The notes beneath the pieces were generated by a model that saw nothing but the letters and a program-made list of their open reading frames with translations, searched no databases and was not told the DNA's origin. Shown here in pieces: positions 60,201 to 64,000 of a stretch of 64,000 bases of DNA. A program made the position numbers and the translations under genes. How positions within the stretch are numbered: the stretch's first letter is position 1; every line of letters begins with the position of its first letter. Location: assembly GCA_030950285.1 (NCBI GenBank), contig JAUZRR010000009.1:62001-126000 (forward strand). Reading direction: 5' to 3'. Origin of the DNA: Planctomycetota bacterium (GTDB taxonomy: Bacteria; Planctomycetota; Phycisphaerae; Phycisphaerales; UBA1924).

Positions 60201-62186
60201 CGTGTCCAGCGCCAGCTTCTCGCCCCGCACCTCACCACGCAACGTCGGCAGGGTGCCCGCGTTGGGCGCACCGGCCGCATCGAGCAACCCCGCAAGTGTC
60301 ATGTCGATCTTCGCCGACCCCAGCGGCTTCCCGTTCAGACGGCCCGACATATCGCCCACGACCGCGATGTCTTTGGCAAGGTCATCGGTCGCGATGCCGA
60401 AGCTCAGCCGTTCGAGCCGGTAGTCGCGCAGGGTGTCGTCGCCGGCAAACTGCATCTTGCCGACCGCGTCAACAATCGAGACGTCCGCCTTTGCGCGCAC
60501 GCCGCGCAGGTCAAGACCGTCAGCGGTTCGGACCTTTGCAAGATCCACCGCGAGGTCTGACACACTGAACGTCACCCCCGCGCCGCGGCTCACCCGCACG
60601 CCGTACGCCGCGGCAAAGCGGTCGATGATGGGAGCAACCGTTGCAAACGTGCCCCGCACACCCTCGCCGCGTGTGGTGATCTGTTGCCCCTGCACGACGA
60701 TCGCCGCATCGAGTTCGGCGTTCGCCGCATCGAGCGCGAGATCAATGTCGTACGCCCCCGAGCCGTCGGTGTGGCTTGTTGCCTTGAGTGTCAGGTCCAC
60801 GCGCGGGCCGATGTCCACAGGCAGGTCGAGCCGCAGCCCTTCGGGCAGCATCGAGCCCAGCGCCGCCACGAACGGCTGAAGAATCGGCGTCGAAAACCCC
60901 TCGACGTGCAGCCCGCCCTCGATCTGTTCGGGAATCCCGCTGCGCAGCGCCCCCGACGCATCGAACAGCCCCCCTACCGCCAGATCGACCGAAACATCCC
61001 CAGCCGAATCGCCGTCGATCGTCGCCCGAGTCCCGCCGGTAAGCGTGACAGTCTCCCCCAACGACGGCACATCGACCACGAGTTTCAAGGGCTCGATCGC
61101 GAACGCCGCGGTGCGCACGCTGTCACCCGTCGGCAGCTCCACCGTCCCGGTCGCTCGCGTCGTTTCGAGTGTCACCGCGGCGCTGATCGCCTCGATGCCA
61201 CCATCCAAAGGCAGCGTCAGCCGATCAACCACCAGCGAGATATCCGGAAGATCACCGAGCGTCACCCCCGGCTGGGCCGCGAGCGCCTCGGCGACCTTCG
61301 GCACAAGATCGGCCAGCGCCGTGGTATCAATCGACACCCGCGTTGCGCCGGTGCGTTCGAGCACGCCGCCCGAATAGCGAGCGTCGATCAAGGCATCTAC
61401 GACCGGCGCAGTGAACGCGAGCGTGAGGTCGCCGACGACCTTGTCGATCGTCAACGCGCCCGCCGCGTCGGTGAGGTTGTCGAGTGTAAGTTGAAGATCG
61501 ACACTGCCCGACTCCGCGAGGCTCGCGATATCGGCGCCCGTCGCGATCGGCCCCTTGATGGCGACCTTCACCGGTTTACCCACCGAGAAATCGGCCGAGC
61601 CCGTCAACGACCCCAGCCGCAGGGCACCGATCTTGCCCCCGGTCTGCGCCGCAAGCGCAGCATCCTGATACACAACCTCGAGCCCGTCAAACACGATCGA
61701 ACTCGCCAGCGACGAGGGCAGCGTCACCGGTTCGCCCGTGCTGCCGGGCACATCCGGCGTGCTTGCGACGCGCGGCTCGATCGCCCGCTGCAGGTTGGTC
61801 ATGCCGTCGGCTTGGCGCACGATTGTCGCACTGCCCTTGACAAACACCACCCCGAGATCGCGCGATCCAAACACCAGCCCCAGCAACCCCCGATCCACCC
61901 GCACCGAAACGTCCGCGACGGTGCCGCCCTCGGGGTCGGTCAGTGTCACCTCGGCCCGCTGCCCGCCAAACCACGCCAACCCCAGCGAAGAGACGGTCGC
62001 CTCACCCTTGATCTTGCTGTTGACCGCGTCCTGCACCATCGGCCGAACCAACGGCCCGGCGATCGTCGGCGCCAGCGCCACCACAACCAACAACACCACC
62101 ACAAGAACCACCACCAGCATCACCAGCCGGCGGAACAGCCGACCCCGGCGGGGCGGTTGGGAGGATGACGCGGGAGCATGTGCCAT
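57249..62186 (-). CDS. very large AsmA-like envelope protein
   Basis: A 1645-residue protein. A basic cytoplasmic start (PPRRGRLFRRL) and one N-terminal membrane helix (LVMLVVVLVVVLLVVVALAP) anchor it to the inner membrane. The remaining 1590 residues are periplasmic and built almost entirely of short beta strands. Family-like segments are VQDAVNSKIKGEATVSSLGLAW at the start and NIPLPIVGNLARLPIRTSG near the end. Such long AsmA proteins are thought to form a groove that carries lipids between membranes. The end is acidic (ENLLDNLLGGGEEKK). It lies 185 bases after nusG on the same strand and converges with argF. Confidence 0.82.
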   Translation of the reverse strand: MAHAPASSSQPPRRGRLFRRLVMLVVVLVVVLLVVVALAPTIAGPLVRPMVQDAVNSKIKGEATVSSLGLAWFGGQRAEVTLTDPEGGTVADVSVRVDRGLLGLVFGSRDLGVVFVKGSATIVRQADGMTNLQRAIEPRVASTPDVPGSTGEPVTLPSSLASSIVFDGLEVVYQDAALAAQTGGKIGALRLGSLTGSADFSVGKPVKVAIKGPIATGADIASLAESGSVDLQLTLDNLTDAAGALTIDKVVGDLTLAFTAPVVDALIDARYSGGVLERTGATRVSIDTTALADLVPKVAEALAAQPGVTLGDLPDISLVVDRLTLPLDGGIEAISAAVTLETTRATGTVELPTGDSVRTAAFAIEPLKLVVDVPSLGETVTLTGGTRATIDGDSAGDVSVDLAVGGLFDASGALRSGIPEQIEGGLHVEGFSTPILQPFVAALGSMLPEGLRLDLPVDIGPRVDLTLKATSHTDGSGAYDIDLALDAANAELDAAIVVQGQQITTRGEGVRGTFATVAPIIDRFAAAYGVRVSRGAGVTFSVSDLAVDLAKVRTADGLDLRGVRAKADVSIVDAVGKMQFAGDDTLRDYRLERLSFGIATDDLAKDIAVVGDMSGRLNGKPLGSAKIDMTLAGLLDAAGAPNAGTLPTLRGEVRGEKLALDTIDAVFGPLYRESGLVLVRDVGPQGDVVILAASNPGSGANATNLDLTFRSRSIDITAPLVVQPDRLRSRGPVTLVNRTAGKTIATFLGDAGPVRVQPEGSLRLVIAGLDVPIGAGGVRPDQVAAKITATLTEFVADVGLPMENGGVGQRQRIDAPKVVASMIAVAGAPPHVSIDSQFSHADGPFTVVGAMTLHGLFLDAPADPADPMSVLAPLKVVPSSTLKAEGIPATLARLVPRGMIEIGGKPLDVVLLWRDTLGRTFDVSMTTRESDKRRDTAVYTVEFVGGPTRAKLSGRLRPNFVSLDRGTGNIGVTPRVASHLAKVMAADAPVTPALTGPASVGFVMNKPLELRLGESFAPDFAAGGVFDATVSLDAALAAITLPAADAADGGAAAEPMTIPPVTIKGLKVAIVAPLAVMTEAGGRATVALTGAVLAADGSSLTGLQSSASAQIKSAKPVGETPVTLTLSRVNAKWIDTLLAKPALVAGSVGDRFDVTITAEPQRLLARATEGTPLTLNIVGPRFSTEEPIGVVFAPKAVYLGGEVKASWQMGPRWANLYFLGARPGSPPPAFRFAKQTRVHLDIRRLAFAYGNGAAPLKPGVFLANLSATVPDLAATLSDGRAMQVGGLEVRIGRGPTPDQIGLAISVPRLKVGDEPEMKPKRSKLTGTLASFTDADGNLTPKTARLTLTGGFAPIPTAVLDAFAKQDGLLVDVLGAVVDFEINAQEFGMNGGRLVVSAVAPFARAEIRGQVRDGLFVVDKSSVVEATRITPAATKRLQKALPMLASLEKTGDDRPARVIFETPIEVPMDGNFDRLNGKLTIDIGTARFGTADLFQKVLAAAQQKTAGEVGRRLPPLRITMVDGLVSYEPYPLPMGEFKIETQGFINLGSKARRIRGGGGSMLPAGELEVLTFIPAGAFAAEAIPGLANIPLPIVGNLARLPIRTSGLIAKPKNDIAIDLVGENAIDTLLSPENLLDNLLGGGEEKK

Positions 62187-62306
62187 GCGAACCTCGGTGC
62201 GAGAACCAGAGCACGCCGACAGACATCGGTCGGCTACGCATAAAGTATGCGCCCGACAGACAGCGGTTCCGGCGAACCACCCCGCGAACCAGTTTCACAA
62301 CCATCA

Positions 62307-62354
62307 CGGGCTCGACGACGGGCTCGACGACGGGCTCGACAACGGGCTCGACGG
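62307..62354. repeat. four tandem 12-base repeats (CGGGCTCGACGA)
   Basis: Four units at 62307-62318, 62319-62330, 62331-62342 and 62343-62354, differing only in the last two bases. They lie in the nusG-to-AsmA gap, 17 bases beyond the nusG stop. Slippage-prone; no clear hairpin with a T-run. Confidence 0.85.
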
Positions 62355-62371
62355 TGCCCGAAAGAGCACAA

Positions 62372-63169
62372 TCAGGCGTCGTCGATTTTGGCGACCTGCC
62401 ACTCTTCGAGGTTGATCGGGGCCTGCCGCCCGAAGATCGTCACCAGCACGGTGATCTCCCCCTTCTCGGGGTTGAGGTCGTCCACGGTGCCCTCGTAGCT
62501 CTCGAACGGGCCTTCGGTGATCTTGACGTGCTCGCCCTTCTCGAAACTCAGCTTGATGATCGGCTCTTCCTCCGGACGGCGGCTGTCCTGCAGCATCTTC
62601 TCGATCTCGTGCGACTGCATCGCGGTCGGACGCCCGGCGGTGCCGACGAAATCGCCCACGCCCGTCGTCTCCTTGATGAGAAAGAACACGTCCTGGGGGA
62701 TACGCCCGTCCTCTTCGAGTCGCATCTCGACAAAGACGTAGCCCGGGTAGAGCTTGGTCTCGGTGATCCGCTGCTTGCCGCCCTTGATCGTTTTGGTCTT
62801 CTCGGTCGGCACCAGAATGCGGCTGACCAGGTGGTCCATGTGCTCGATCTGCACCTTGCGCAGCAACGTCTCGCGGACGCTCGATTCCTTGTTCGACGCC
62901 ACCCGAAGCACAAACCAGTTCATGCCCTCTTTCACGATGGGCTCTTCATCATCCGGCGCGTCGGCGGCCGGGCTCGGCTTGCCCTCAGCCACGGATGCCG
63001 CGGACGGAGCCTCGGGGGCGGGCTCGCCTTCGCTGGACTCGACCCCGCTCTCGACCCCGCTCTCGGCCCCGGTCTCGGCGACGGGTTCGGCGGCGGTCTC
63101 GGCGGCCCTTTCGGCAGGCGACTCAGCAGCGGGCGTGTCGGTCGTGTCGGTCGTGTGTTCTTCGCTCAT
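62372..63169 (-). CDS. nusG: transcription termination/antitermination factor NusG with acidic N-terminal extension
   Basis: A 265-residue transcription elongation factor, against about 180 in E. coli. The first 80 residues are an added low-complexity region rich in Glu, Ala and Thr. The NGN domain (about 82-195) shows NWFVLRVASNKESSVRETLL, VSRILVPTEK, YPGYVFVEM and GVGDFVGTAGRP. The KOW domain closes the protein (FEKGEHVKITEGPFESYEGTV and ITVLVTIFGRQAPINLE). It binds RNA polymerase and couples transcription to other processes. It lies 91 bases after secE on the same strand. rplK, its usual next gene, is absent. Confidence 0.95.
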   Translation of the reverse strand: MSEEHTTDTTDTPAAESPAERAAETAAEPVAETGAESGVESGVESSEGEPAPEAPSAASVAEGKPSPAADAPDDEEPIVKEGMNWFVLRVASNKESSVRETLLRKVQIEHMDHLVSRILVPTEKTKTIKGGKQRITETKLYPGYVFVEMRLEEDGRIPQDVFFLIKETTGVGDFVGTAGRPTAMQSHEIEKMLQDSRRPEEEPIIKLSFEKGEHVKITEGPFESYEGTVDDLNPEKGEITVLVTIFGRQAPINLEEWQVAKIDDA

Positions 63170-63260
63170 CGTGCGGTCTCCGCCTGTCGTGTTGATTCTG
63201 AGGAAGGCGCGGCAGCCCGGGTGGCGGGCAAGTGGGATGCCGCGAGAGCGAATGCGCCCT

Positions 63261-63938
63261 CTATCGCTGCAGCACGTCAATCGCGACAAAGAACGACTGG
63301 AACGCGAGGTCAACTATGTAGAGCATCCCCGCGATCAGGAACGACGCAGAGATCACCACCCACGTCGAACCCAGCACCTCGCGGCGGCTTGACCAGTTGA
63401 CCTTTTTCATCTCGCCGTCGGTCGCGATGAGAAACTCACAGCTCGAAGGCTTCGACCCGATAAACAGGAAGATCAACCCCGCGCCGACCAGCAGGACGGC
63501 ACCCGCCGCTCCACCCTGCACATAGAGTTGATCGACCACGGGAATGGTCAGCACCGAGCGGATCTCGAGCGGAGTGTCGTAGCCGTTGGGCATCAATGCC
63601 TCAATATCGCTCGGCACCACCCCCTCGGCGAGCGCCGGGCTCTCGAGCGTCACCCTGGACGCAAACTCTCCCCGGTCGAACGATTCCACCTGGATCGTCC
63701 CGACCTCGATCAGTTCGCCGGTGTCCTGCGAGGGTGCAAACGCCGTCAACGTCTCGCCAGGAGCCAACGCCCCCTCGACGGCTTCGAGGGTCATCATCCA
63801 GCCCTTGGTCGGCAGGTTGATCGCGGCGGTTTCGCCCCAGACCCACGCCGCCGTCGCCAGCGCCATCACGCCGAACGCGACCGCCGAGAGCACCCGCACC
63901 CAGTACCCTTGCCCCGGTTTGTAAATACCTAATCCCAT
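63261..63938 (-). CDS. secE: SecE, Sec translocon subunit, with large loop
   Basis: A 225-residue inner-membrane protein. The first helix is WVRVLSAVAFGVMALATAAWVW. An approximately 90-residue beta-rich segment follows (40-130), then a second helix (GGAAGAVLLVGAGLIFLFI). The conserved SecE amphipathic motif is GEMKKVNWSSRREVLGSTWVV, leading into the essential last helix. Ordinary SecE is 60-130 residues; the extra domain between helices 1 and 2 would face the periplasm. The call rests on the KVNW...EV motif and the neighbouring nusG. Confidence 0.9.
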   Translation of the reverse strand: MGLGIYKPGQGYWVRVLSAVAFGVMALATAAWVWGETAAINLPTKGWMMTLEAVEGALAPGETLTAFAPSQDTGELIEVGTIQVESFDRGEFASRVTLESPALAEGVVPSDIEALMPNGYDTPLEIRSVLTIPVVDQLYVQGGAAGAVLLVGAGLIFLFIGSKPSSCEFLIATDGEMKKVNWSSRREVLGSTWVVISASFLIAGMLYIVDLAFQSFFVAIDVLQR

Positions 63939-64000
63939 GCAGATCTGCCCGCCTTGGTTGAGATCCTCAGCACGCCGGCAAACCCGGTCGGTCTGACTCT

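Noticed and set aside
57000-60560. Forward open frame of over 1100 codons antisense to the AsmA-like gene
   Set aside because: The translation is almost all Arg, His, Pro and Gln without domains, while the reverse frame reads as a coherent beta-rich AsmA-type protein with a membrane anchor.
63939-64000. tRNA gene upstream of secE, as in many bacteria
   Set aside because: The last 62 bases show no acceptor or T-arm pattern on either strand; a tRNA could lie just beyond the window.

Overview
This is 64 kb of GC-rich bacterial DNA that reads as a planctomycete, most likely of the Phycisphaerae type. The signs are secreted proteins ending in dockerin-like EF-hand modules (1861-4185 and 48856-51006), lineage-typical paired OprP-like porins, a SecE with a long loop between its first two membrane helices, a very large AsmA-like protein, and many starts with weak or no Shine-Dalgarno sequence. 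No ribosomal RNA, integrase, transposase, phage module or CRISPR array is visible. The window is mostly chromosomal housekeeping, with a few compositional outliers.

Layout. 1-5.7 kb: an ABC ATPase cut by the window edge, a small disordered protein, tRNA-Gln(CTG), a secreted M14 carboxypeptidase and an MFS exporter. 5.8-12.6 kb: a lipoprotein of the endonuclease/exonuclease/phosphatase fold, then a forward run of glycosyltransferase, uncharacterised GHQP-motif protein, BtuF-like lipoprotein and argS. 12.9-18.6 kb: two tandem porins and a PhoB/PhoR-type two-component pair. 18.7-24.3 kb: catalase, a small lipoprotein, phoH and a PgpH-type HD phosphodiesterase. 24.6-30.2 kb: a Tat-exported aldo/keto reductase, an AT-richer DUF3800 gene, a DinB-like protein and Dus in a reverse pair, and a lipoprotein with a PIG-L deacetylase. 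30.6-40.8 kb: mgtE, reverse gspD-gspE, a forward pair of receiver-like and GGDEF proteins, a HAD phosphatase and rsmA. 40.8-48.8 kb: a ribose-type ABC permease and binding protein, a GH63-like hydrolase, upp divergent from a fungal-type cytosine deaminase, and an FHA-GAF-SpoIIE phosphatase. 48.9-53.4 kb: a TIGR03790-like secreted protein and two membrane proteins. 53.6-57.2 kb: argR-argC-argB-argF. 57.2-63.9 kb: reverse secE-nusG followed by the AsmA-like gene.

Genes that appear to work together. ArgR, ArgC, ArgB and ArgF form an arginine block; the argR promoter carries a perfect palindrome and leaves no room for a leader. The cytosine deaminase and Upp together convert cytosine to uracil to UMP. 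PhoBR lie beside two phosphate-selective-porin-like genes. Dus and the DinB-like protein are co-directional with a 16-base gap.

The most unusual non-coding feature is a family of seven two-hairpin palindromic elements, built on the core CCCCTCGC-TTGC-GCGAGGGG. They lie between 1.7 and 38.9 kb, always at a gene 3' end and never between divergent starts. Other unusual points are a PhoB homologue whose best-placed start is ATC, a low-GC DUF3800 island with 10-bp tandem repeats, a possible remnant of a four-helix-bundle gene, and a secE-nusG block followed by an AsmA gene instead of rplK.
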